Below are positions 17,431 through 24,583 of a stretch of DNA of 33,016 bases, one piece after another. The position numbers and the translations under genes are program-made. The notes under the pieces were generated by a model, which worked only from the letters and a program-made list of their open reading frames with translations, did no database searches and had not been told where the DNA came from. The stretch is taken from NCBI GenBank assembly GCA_902785635.1, contig CACZZH010000005.1, forward strand, positions 1 through 33,016, written 5' to 3'. Each line of letters starts with the position of its first letter. Positions within the stretch are counted from its first letter, which is position 1. Origin of the DNA: an uncultured Lachnospiraceae bacterium. GTDB lineage: Bacteria; Bacillota; Clostridia; Lachnospirales; Lachnospiraceae.

Positions 17431-17976
17431 TCACAGCAGGCTTGCCACGCACGCACTGACCTTTTTCATATCGGCTGTCGGCTCAAACCGGGCAACCACA
17501 TTACCACTGCGGTCCACTACGAACTTGGTAAAATTCCATTTGATCTCCGGATTGTTCTTATAATCCTTATCGATCTTCTTAAGCATGGCTCCCATCATAA
17601 GAGCCGTCGGTCCCTTGCCGAAGCCTTCAAAACCTTTCTGGCTCTTCAGATACTTGAACATCGGGATCGCGTTTTCGCCGTTCACATCCGATTTTTTCAT
17701 CTGCGGGAACTGGGTGTTGTACTTCAGGGTACAGAACTGGTGGATCTCTTCATCCGTTCCCGGCGTCTGTCCGGCAAACTGATTGCACGGTACATCGATG
17801 ATCTCGAGTCCTTTTTCATGATACTTTTCGTACATATCCTCAAGATCCTTATAATGAGGAGTAAAGCCGCAGCCCGTGGCTGTATTTACCACCAGAACCA
17901 CTTTTCCCTCATAATTGCTCATGGGAACCTCTTCGCCTTTGGTGTTCATTACAGAATAATTATAAAACTCACTCAT
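17431..17976 (-). CDS. Glutathione peroxidase family protein, thioredoxin-type
   Basis: A 181-residue thiol peroxidase that reduces hydrogen peroxide and organic hydroperoxides. The peroxidatic residue is Cys36 in NTATGCGFTP (TGC codon, not selenocysteine). The catalytic partners are Gln70 in CNQFAGQTPG and the Trp-Asn of KWNFTKFVVD. A second Cys (C82, in HQFCTLKYNTQFP) is at the resolving position of thioredoxin-dependent members, so despite the family name thioredoxin is the likely reductant. The start MSEFYNY is chosen for its GGAGGAG ribosome binding site; ten extra residues are open upstream without one. It has its own promoter region with palindromes (18014-18076). The OhrR-like regulator gene lies about 150 bp downstream, across element A. 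Confidence 0.93.
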   Translation of the reverse strand: MSEFYNYSVMNTKGEEVPMSNYEGKVVLVVNTATGCGFTPHYKDLEDMYEKYHEKGLEIIDVPCNQFAGQTPGTDEEIHQFCTLKYNTQFPQMKKSDVNGENAIPMFKYLKSQKGFEGFGKGPTALMMGAMLKKIDKDYKNNPEIKWNFTKFVVDRSGNVVARFEPTADMKKVSACVASLL

Positions 17977-18013
17977 GGTACTCCTCCGATACTTCTGATC
18001 GATCATCTGATTA

Positions 18014-18076
18014 CTGTATATACAGCCACTCTTATTTGATTCAATTATATTTTATCAAATATATTTCAGATGTCAA
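18014..18076 (-). promoter_or_regulatory. Promoter and operator-like palindromes of the peroxidase gene
   Basis: On the minus strand a perfect TTGACA (18071-18076) and TAAAAT (18049-18054) are 16 bp apart. ATTTGAT (18034-18040) and ATCAAAT (18054-18060) form an inverted repeat around the -10 box. A perfect 12-bp palindrome CTGTATATACAG (18014-18025) lies 20-35 bp further downstream in the leader. Either could be the OhrR-like regulator's binding site. Confidence 0.65.
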
Positions 18077-18159
18077 TCCTTTTTTCAGCAGATATTCTGC
18101 AGCAAACAACAAAGTACTCTTTTCTTTCCCGAACGCTCTGGGACAGCTGCTGTGACAGC

Positions 18160-18357
18160 TCACTCCTTCAGATCATATTTTCCTTCCAGACATTCTGCCA
18201 CCATCGTCTTCAGGTCCACATCTTCCGGCAGCTTATGCGTTTTGCTGTACTTCAGGTACATTTTTATAATGTCCTGAAGCTGCGCCTGGGCAAGCACTCC
18301 GTAATCACCGGTCAGCACACAAAACAGTTCGCGGTTGCTCATTCCTGAAAATTTCAT
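18160..18357 (-). CDS. Uncharacterised 65-residue protein
   Basis: I do not recognise this protein. From the start MKFSGMSNREL, which is preceded by GGAGG at 8 nt, it has 65 residues, is soluble and looks helical (LQDIIKMYLKYSKTHKLPEDVDLKTMVAECLEGKYDLKE). It contains two Cys and no membrane segment. The frame is open upstream to 18483, but that extension is low in quality (many Cys, His and Gln) and lacks a ribosome binding site. No terminator with a T-tract is visible between it and the peroxidase promoter, so some read-through into the peroxidase gene is possible. The normal-looking codon use and clear ribosome binding site make it likely to be a real gene. Confidence 0.6.
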   Translation of the reverse strand: MKFSGMSNRELFCVLTGDYGVLAQAQLQDIIKMYLKYSKTHKLPEDVDLKTMVAECLEGKYDLKE

Positions 18358-18477
18358 CTCTCCGGCCTCCATCGTATTCAAACTCACGGTCTTCTCTGCA
18401 TATTTGTATGTCCGCACATGACCCACCTGCCGCACAGACATGCAGGCTTTATGTCCTGCTTGCGGGACTTGCGGGCT
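18358..18477. other. Gap upstream of the 65-residue protein gene
   Basis: These 120 bases between the small gene and element B hold no convincing promoter by eye. On the minus strand a short direct repeat CCCGCAAG occurs twice (about 18461-18478). The region is probably the leader of the small gene. Confidence 0.3.
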
Positions 18478-18702
18478 GCGCATATGCTGCCGTCAGGCAG
18501 TATCTGCTACGATGGTATCACGAAAAGAGGTGAAACACAATAAATCCTATGGCAGATCCCTGCGCTTCCTTACTGATCCGTTATCGAAAACGAATTATCT
18601 GCATGATTGCAGCGCCAAAAGTCTGCACGCACGACGAGCTTGTACGCAAGAGGAAGCAGGACTTATTGGCGCGCCCCTACATGAGTAAGCAGCAGGGAAG
18701 GG
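18478..18702. repeat. Structured intergenic element B
   Basis: This is a longer relative of element A, occupying the space just after the carB stop. It shares the end block GCGCATATGCTGC exactly (18478-18490) and GCTACGATGGTAT at 11 of 13 positions (18506-18518). The other end block (18673-18702) matches A at 25 of 30 positions, all changes being transitions. The middle stem has arms GCGCCAA (18612-18618) and TTGGCGC (18666-18672), lengthened by AAGTC/GACTT and TGC/GCA with single-base bulges. An inner CTTG-4 nt-CAAG hairpin caps it. B also has a CTGCC-GTCA-GGCAG hairpin (18487-18500) and about 93 nt (18519-18611) absent from A. Confidence 0.7.
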
Positions 18703-18704
18703 CA

Positions 18705-21700
18705 TTACTTTGCGATAGAATCCCGGTCAGCGGTGATCGGATACACCCCAATCGTCAGTTCTTCAAGGACATCCAGAAGCATCCGGACCGTGTCGAGTGA
18801 TGTGAGGATCGTGACATGGTTCTGTACAGCACACCAGCGGATCGCGGTCCCGTCGCCAAAATGTTTTCCGGAAAGGATCGCGCGGGTGTTGATCACATAG
18901 CTTACATATCCTGCACGAATCGATGCCAGGACTTCCTCACTGTCCTCGCTCGGCTTATGGCGGATCCGGGTGCGGATCCCGGCACGGGTCAGATATTCCG
19001 CGGTGAGTGTTGTCGCTTCGATATTGAATCCCATGTCATAGAAGCGCCGGATCAGCGGGATCGTTTCCTCTTTATCTTCGTCCGCTACGCTCACCAGCAC
19101 CGTTCCGTAATTGCGAAGCTTCATTCCTGCCGCTGTCATGGCCTTGTAAACAGCCCTGTGCAGAAGCCGGTCATGCCCGATCGCTTCTCCGGTCGACTTC
19201 ATTTCCGGGGAAAGGTAGGTGTCCATTCCATGCAGTTTTTCAGAAGAGAATACCGGTACTTTCACATAAAACCTGTTTTTTTCCTCCGGACAGGTCCCGG
19301 AAAATCCCTGTTCTCCCAGGGAGATCCCGATGCTTACCCTGGCAGCGATATCCGCAAGCGGATACCCTGAAGCTTTTGAAAGAAACGGGACTGTCCGGGA
19401 TGAACGCGGATTCACCTCGATCACATAGACATGCTCCTCCCGGTCTACAACAAACTGGATGTTATAAGGACCGACGATACCGATTCCAAGACCAAGCTTT
19501 CTGGTATAAAACAGGATCGTCTCTTTTACGGCCTGTGACAGACTGTAGGGAGGATACACACTGATCGAATCACCGGAATGGACTCCCGTTCGTTCCACAA
19601 GCTGCATAATACCCGGAATAAATACATCTTTCCCGTCGCAAACAGCGTCGACCTCCACTTCTGTGCCGGATATGTAATGGTCTACAAGGACCGGCCGTTC
19701 CGGACTGATGTTCACCGCGCTGTCCAGATAAGACCGCAGATCTTCCTCCTTTGCAATGATCTGCATTGCCCGTCCGCCAAGCACAAAGCTGGGCCGGACA
19801 AGCACAGGGTAGCCGATCTCATCCGCTGCGCGGATCCCTTCGGAGGTGCAGGTCACGGCTCTCCCTTCCGACTGTGGAATCTGCTCCCGTTCCAGCAGTT
19901 TTTCGAACTCCTCCCGGTTTTCAGCACACCGGATCGCCCTGCATCCGGTCCCCATAAGGACTGCTCCCCGCATTTCAAGCGGCATTGCCAGGTTGACCGC
20001 GGTCTGTCCGCCCAGAGTCGCAATGACGCCTTCCGGCTTTTCCATCTCCAGGATATTCATCACATCCTCAGGAGTGAGCGGTTCAAAGTACAGCTTGTCG
20101 GAACAGGTATAATCCGTGGATACCGTCTCCGGATTATTGTTGATGATGATCGCCTCATATCCGGCAGAGCGGATCGTGCGGACCGCGTGGACCGTCGAAT
20201 AATCAAATTCCACACCCTGCCCGATCCGGATCGGTCCTGCCCCCAGCACGACCACCTTTTTCCGGTCCGTGCCGGTCCGTACTTCGTTTTCTCCCTCGTA
20301 AGCCGAATAAAAATAAGGAACATAACTCTCAAACTCCGAAGCGCAGGTGTCGATCATTTTGTATACCGGCATGATATGATGTTTCTTCCGGAGCTGAAAG
20401 ATCTCTTCTTCCGTCTGTCCCCACTGCCTTGCGATCTCCCTGTCTGAAAATCCCATCCGCTTGGCTTCACTAAGGCTCCGGATGCATCCGGCATTCCGGG
20501 CCAGATGCTTCTCCATCTGCGTGATCCGCCGGATCTTCCGGATAAAATACGGGTCGATTCCGGTGATGTCCGTGATCACCGTTTCCGGACAGTTCCTGCG
20601 AAGCAGCTGCGCGATGCGCAGCAGCCGGTCATCGCTGCCCTCCCGGATTCCCTGCAGCAGATCCACTTCGCTCATGCTCTCCAGCTTCGGATCCCAAAGA
20701 TGACTGTGACCGGTCTCCAGAGAACGGACCGCTTTGAGAAGACTTTCTTCCATGGTCCTTCCGATGCTCATCGCTTCACCGGTCGCCTTCATCTGTGTCG
20801 ACAGAGAGTGGTCCGCATCGCTGAATTTGTCAAACGGAAAGCGCGGCATTTTTGTCACTACATAGTCCAGTGAAGGTTCAAAGCATGCCGGGGTATTCGC
20901 CAGGCGGATCTCATCCAGCGTCATTCCCACCCCGATCTTGGCAGAGACTCTGGCGATGGGATAGCCGCTGGCTTTCGAGGCGAGCGCCGATGATCTCGAG
21001 ACCCTTGGATTCACTTCGATCACATAATATTGAAATGACTTCGGATCAAGGGCAAACTGTACATTGCAGCCCCCTTCGATCTTCAGTGCTCGAATGATCC
21101 GCAGCGCGCTGCTCCGAAGCATCTGGTATTCGCGGTTCGTAAGCGTCTGTGAAGGGCATACTACGATGGAATCACCTGTATGGATCCCCACAGGATCCAG
21201 GTTTTCCATGTTGCAGACCGTGATCGCCGTATCTTTGCTGTCCCGGATGACCTCATACTCGATCTCCTTATAGCCCCGGACACTCTTTTCGATCAGCACT
21301 TCATGAACAGGTGAATTTTCCAGCCCGTTCTTAAGCTGCCTGTCACATTCGTCTGCATCTGAAGCAAAGCCCCCTCCGGTTCCTCCCAGCGTAAATGCCG
21401 GGCGTACAATGACCGGATATCCGATCCGCCTGGCTGCCTCGAGCCCTTCGGTCACACTGTGCACCGTTTCCGACGGCAGGACCGGCTCTCCCAGTTTCAG
21501 GCAGAGCTGTTTGAACTGCTCACGGTCCTCCGCCAGTTCGATCGTCTCCCTCCCGGTTCCCAGAAGTTGTACGTGACATTCCTTAAGAATCCCTCTTTTA
21601 TCCAGCTGTACCGCCAGATTGAGCCCGGTCTGTCCGCCGATTCCCGGAAGGACAGCGTCCGGCCGTTCATAACGCAGGATCCTGGCCGCGAATTCCAGCG

Positions 21701-21908
21701 TCATCGGTTCCATGTAGACCTTGTCCGCAACGGATGTGTCCGTCATGATCGTAGCCGGATTGGAATTGTAAAGGATGACCTCATATCCTTCTTCCTTCAG
21801 GGCCAGACATGCCTGCGTCCCTGCATAATCAAATTCTGCCGCCTGTCCGATCACGATCGGTCCGGAACCGATCACCAGGATCTTCTTTATGTCACGTCTT
21901 GCGGGCAT
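18705..21908 (-). CDS. carB: Carbamoyl phosphate synthase large subunit
   Basis: CarB makes carbamoyl phosphate from bicarbonate, two ATP and ammonia passed on from CarA, feeding pyrimidine and arginine synthesis. The 1067-residue product is full length. The internal duplication is plain: GSGPIVIGQAAEFDYAGTQ near the N-terminus and GAGPIRIGQGVEFDYSTVH near residue 555, each followed by its own ATP-grasp domain (RPAFTLGGTGGG and RPSFVLGGRAMQ; VIEVNPRVSRSSALASKASGYP and VIEVNPRSSRTVPFLSKASGYP). The C-terminal allosteric domain closes with SLDTVRMLLDVLEELTIGVYPIT. Its ATG overlaps the end of carA by 17 nt, so the two subunits are coupled. Element B follows its stop directly. No pyr or arg genes are linked here. 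Confidence 0.98.
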   Translation of the reverse strand: MPARRDIKKILVIGSGPIVIGQAAEFDYAGTQACLALKEEGYEVILYNSNPATIMTDTSVADKVYMEPMTLEFAARILRYERPDAVLPGIGGQTGLNLAVQLDKRGILKECHVQLLGTGRETIELAEDREQFKQLCLKLGEPVLPSETVHSVTEGLEAARRIGYPVIVRPAFTLGGTGGGFASDADECDRQLKNGLENSPVHEVLIEKSVRGYKEIEYEVIRDSKDTAITVCNMENLDPVGIHTGDSIVVCPSQTLTNREYQMLRSSALRIIRALKIEGGCNVQFALDPKSFQYYVIEVNPRVSRSSALASKASGYPIARVSAKIGVGMTLDEIRLANTPACFEPSLDYVVTKMPRFPFDKFSDADHSLSTQMKATGEAMSIGRTMEESLLKAVRSLETGHSHLWDPKLESMSEVDLLQGIREGSDDRLLRIAQLLRRNCPETVITDITGIDPYFIRKIRRITQMEKHLARNAGCIRSLSEAKRMGFSDREIARQWGQTEEEIFQLRKKHHIMPVYKMIDTCASEFESYVPYFYSAYEGENEVRTGTDRKKVVVLGAGPIRIGQGVEFDYSTVHAVRTIRSAGYEAIIINNNPETVSTDYTCSDKLYFEPLTPEDVMNILEMEKPEGVIATLGGQTAVNLAMPLEMRGAVLMGTGCRAIRCAENREEFEKLLEREQIPQSEGRAVTCTSEGIRAADEIGYPVLVRPSFVLGGRAMQIIAKEEDLRSYLDSAVNISPERPVLVDHYISGTEVEVDAVCDGKDVFIPGIMQLVERTGVHSGDSISVYPPYSLSQAVKETILFYTRKLGLGIGIVGPYNIQFVVDREEHVYVIEVNPRSSRTVPFLSKASGYPLADIAARVSIGISLGEQGFSGTCPEEKNRFYVKVPVFSSEKLHGMDTYLSPEMKSTGEAIGHDRLLHRAVYKAMTAAGMKLRNYGTVLVSVADEDKEETIPLIRRFYDMGFNIEATTLTAEYLTRAGIRTRIRHKPSEDSEEVLASIRAGYVSYVINTRAILSGKHFGDGTAIRWCAVQNHVTILTSLDTVRMLLDVLEELTIGVYPITADRDSIAK

Positions 21909-22986
21909 TTTTCATCTCCTCCATAAACCGGTCAAAGAGCTGTTCCTGATCATGCGGGCCAGGTGCCCCTTCCGGATGGAACTGTATCCCGTACGCCCGG
22001 TCTCTTTCACATTTCACTCCTTCCACTGTATTGTCCAGCAGATTTCTGTGCGTCACCTTAAGCACTGTGTCCGTAAGACTGAATGCATCTGCCGCATAGG
22101 AATGATTCTGCGCTGTCATCCCGATCTTTCCGGTATCCAGATCCAGCACCGGATGATTCCCGCCGTGATGTCCGAATTTCAGTTTGCGGATCCTCGCGCC
22201 GTATGCAAGGGCAAGGATCTGATGACCCAGACAGATCCCCAGAATCGGACACCTCCCGGTCAGTTCCCGGACGGTCTGCACTGTCTCCGGTACGTTTCCG
22301 GGATCGCCGGGTCCATTGGAAATCAGTATACCGTCGGGGGACATCGCATCGATCCGGGACGAAGGGGTGTTCCACGGAACAATGCTCACACGGCAGCCTT
22401 TTTTCAGTAGATCCCGCACAATGCTTTTCTTCACGCCGCAGTCGATCAGGACTACATGAAAACGCTCCGAAACCGGCCGGCAGACCATGATCTCCTTCCC
22501 GCTGACGCGTGATACGGCATCCTTCGGCAGGTCTGTTTTCCTCAGAAGGGAAAGCGCTTCCTGCAGAGGCATACCGGCGCTTGTGATCATCGCTTTCCGG
22601 CTTCCGCCGTCCCGGATCGTCCGGGTCAGCTCCCTCGTATCGATCCCGGTGATTCCGGGGATCTTCTTTGCCTTCATCTGATCATCTAATGTACGCATTC
22701 CCCGGAAATTATACCTTCCGTCTTCATATTCCCTTACGATCAGAGCATCCGCTCCGGCATGCTCTGCCTCGGAATCCTCCCCTGTCATCCCGTAGATCCC
22801 GATCAGCGGATAAGTCATCACTACTGCCTGACCGGTATAGGAAGGATCCGTCAGGACTTCCTCGTATCCGGTCATCGAAGTGTTGAAAACAATCTCGCAG
22901 ATCCGCTCTCCGGAAGCACCAAAGGAGTACCCGTAATATTCCTTTCCGTCCTCAAGGACCAGTTTCCGGTCATATTCCTTCACCAT
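21892..22986 (-). CDS. carA: Carbamoyl phosphate synthase small (glutaminase) subunit
   Basis: CarA releases ammonia from glutamine and channels it to CarB. From the ATG at 22986 the product has 364 residues, the usual Firmicute length; a GTG five codons earlier is an alternative. The N-terminal CarA domain shows EVLTDPSYTGQAVVMTYPLIGIYG. The class I amidotransferase domain has the nucleophile Cys in GICLGHQILALAYG near residue 253 and the catalytic His-Glu in IQFHPEGAPGPHD near the C-terminus. The ATG is 18 nt after the gltD stop, with AAAGGCGG in between. This places carAB in the same transcription unit as gltBD. Confidence 0.97.
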   Translation of the reverse strand: MVKEYDRKLVLEDGKEYYGYSFGASGERICEIVFNTSMTGYEEVLTDPSYTGQAVVMTYPLIGIYGMTGEDSEAEHAGADALIVREYEDGRYNFRGMRTLDDQMKAKKIPGITGIDTRELTRTIRDGGSRKAMITSAGMPLQEALSLLRKTDLPKDAVSRVSGKEIMVCRPVSERFHVVLIDCGVKKSIVRDLLKKGCRVSIVPWNTPSSRIDAMSPDGILISNGPGDPGNVPETVQTVRELTGRCPILGICLGHQILALAYGARIRKLKFGHHGGNHPVLDLDTGKIGMTAQNHSYAADAFSLTDTVLKVTHRNLLDNTVEGVKCERDRAYGIQFHPEGAPGPHDQEQLFDRFMEEMKNARKT

Positions 22987-23004
22987 TCCGCCGCCTTTCA
23001 CTCA

Positions 23005-24522
23005 TCAGAGCATGGAATACCCCATCAGATACTCGTCCACTTCCGCCGCACATGTCCGTCCTTCCGCGATCGCCCATACCACCAGAGACTGGCCCCGGCG
23101 CATATCGCCGGCCGCAAAGATCCCGGGCACTGCCGTTTTATGTCCTTCGCAGAGGACCGTGCCCCTTGCCCCGCGCTCCAGCCCGAAAGCAGAAGGGGTA
23201 TACTCCTGGCAGCCGGTAAACCCGGCGGCGATCAGCAGAAGATCACACGGAAGCACCTGCTCGGTCCCTTCCACTTCATGCATGGTCCTGCCCTCAAACG
23301 CCACCTTCACCGTCCGGATCTTTCGCAGTTCTCCTCTTTTTCCGGTAATGAACTCTTTCACGGTCGTCTCAAAGATTCTCGGATCCTTTCCATATAAATA
23401 AGCAGCTTCCTCATGTCCGTAATCCGTCTTCAGGATCTTCGGCCACTGCGGCCATGGATTGCTCTGTGCCCTGTTTACCGGAGGTGCGCCCAGCATTTCG
23501 AGTGCTGTCACGCTCCGGCAGCCGTGACGGATCACTGTTCCGATACAGTCATTTCCGGTGTCGCCGCCTCCCACGATCACTACATGCTTTCCCGCTGCAC
23601 TGATGTATCCGTGTTTCCGGTGAAGATCCTGTACAGACCTTCCTTTTCCGCCCAGCAGCGCCTTCGTTGTGGACTTCAGAAAATCTACCGCAAAGAATAC
23701 GCCTTTGACCTGGTCAGGCCTGAGATCACATTTTTCGCCGTGAAGATCCGTGACAGCACCGGTCAGTGTCCTGGGCTGTTTCGCGCCGCAGCAAAGAACC
23801 ACCGCGTCATACTGCGTTTTCAGGTTTTGCGCCTTTTCGGGGCTGTCCACATCAAACCCGGTCACGAAGGTCACGCCCTCCGCCTCCATCAGTCTCTGCC
23901 GGCGCATGATCACTTCCTTGTCCAGCTTCATGTTCGGGATCCCGTACATCAGAAGTCCGCCGATCCGGTCGTCACGTTCATATACCGTGACAAGATGCCC
24001 TCTGCGGTTGAGCAGATCCGCGGCGGCCAGCCCCGACGGGCCGCTCCCTATGACCGCGACCTTTTTTCCGCTGCGCACCTTCGGAATACGCGGGCACATC
24101 GTCCCCTGCGCAAAGGCGGTCTCGATCAGGTACAGCTCGTTGTCGCGAATGGACACCGGCTCATCATACTGACCGCACATACACGCCTTCTCACACAGAG
24201 CCGGACACACACGTCCGGTGAATTCCGGAAAGCTGGCCGTCTTGCACAGCCTCGAAAGCGCGTGCTCATCATGCCCTTCATAGATCTCGTGATTCCATTC
24301 CGGTATCAGATTGTGCAGCGGGCAGCCTGTCACCATGCCGGCAAGCGTCATCGCAGACTGGCAGAAGGGAACTCCACAGTTCATGCATCTTGCAGCCTGT
24401 TTCCTTCGCGGCTCCTCCTGCAGGGGTTCGTGAAATTCTTCAAAGGTCTGAATACGCCTCTGGGGAGGAATGTCCCCGTTATCCTGTCTGCTGTATTCCA
24501 GAAATCCTGTCGCCTTTCCCAT
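23005..24522 (-). CDS. gltD: Glutamate synthase small subunit (NADPH)
   Basis: GltD passes electrons from NADPH through FAD and iron-sulfur clusters to GltB, which makes glutamate. From the start MGKATGF (preceded by GGAGGAG) it has 505 residues. The N-terminal cysteines for 4Fe-4S clusters are in CMNCGVPFCQ, CPLHNL, CPALCEKACMCG. The FAD-binding site is VIGSGPSGLAAADLL followed by IGGLLMYGIPNMKLDK. The NADPH site is VIVGGGDTGNDCIG, and the C-terminal FAD motif is GIFAAGDMRRGQSLVVWAI. It begins about 60 nt after the gltB stop. The open frame extends further upstream but overlaps gltB and has no supporting start. Confidence 0.97.
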   Translation of the reverse strand: MGKATGFLEYSRQDNGDIPPQRRIQTFEEFHEPLQEEPRRKQAARCMNCGVPFCQSAMTLAGMVTGCPLHNLIPEWNHEIYEGHDEHALSRLCKTASFPEFTGRVCPALCEKACMCGQYDEPVSIRDNELYLIETAFAQGTMCPRIPKVRSGKKVAVIGSGPSGLAAADLLNRRGHLVTVYERDDRIGGLLMYGIPNMKLDKEVIMRRQRLMEAEGVTFVTGFDVDSPEKAQNLKTQYDAVVLCCGAKQPRTLTGAVTDLHGEKCDLRPDQVKGVFFAVDFLKSTTKALLGGKGRSVQDLHRKHGYISAAGKHVVIVGGGDTGNDCIGTVIRHGCRSVTALEMLGAPPVNRAQSNPWPQWPKILKTDYGHEEAAYLYGKDPRIFETTVKEFITGKRGELRKIRTVKVAFEGRTMHEVEGTEQVLPCDLLLIAAGFTGCQEYTPSAFGLERGARGTVLCEGHKTAVPGIFAAGDMRRGQSLVVWAIAEGRTCAAEVDEYLMGYSML

Positions 24523-24583
24523 CGTTCTTCTCCTCCGTCCCTGCCGTGCTGCCGCAGGCAGCCTTGCTCTGCCCCTGCCCGCA

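Noticed and set aside
17431..17976. Selenocysteine glutathione peroxidase
   Set aside because: The active-site codon is TGC (Cys), and the frame has no in-frame TGA before the end.
18440..18800. Plus-strand open frames of about 80 codons through element B (18440-18688 and 18549-18800)
   Set aside because: Neither has a ribosome binding site at a proper distance, one runs into the antisense of carB, and the reading frame is not kept in element A. The conserved signal here is structural and not coding.
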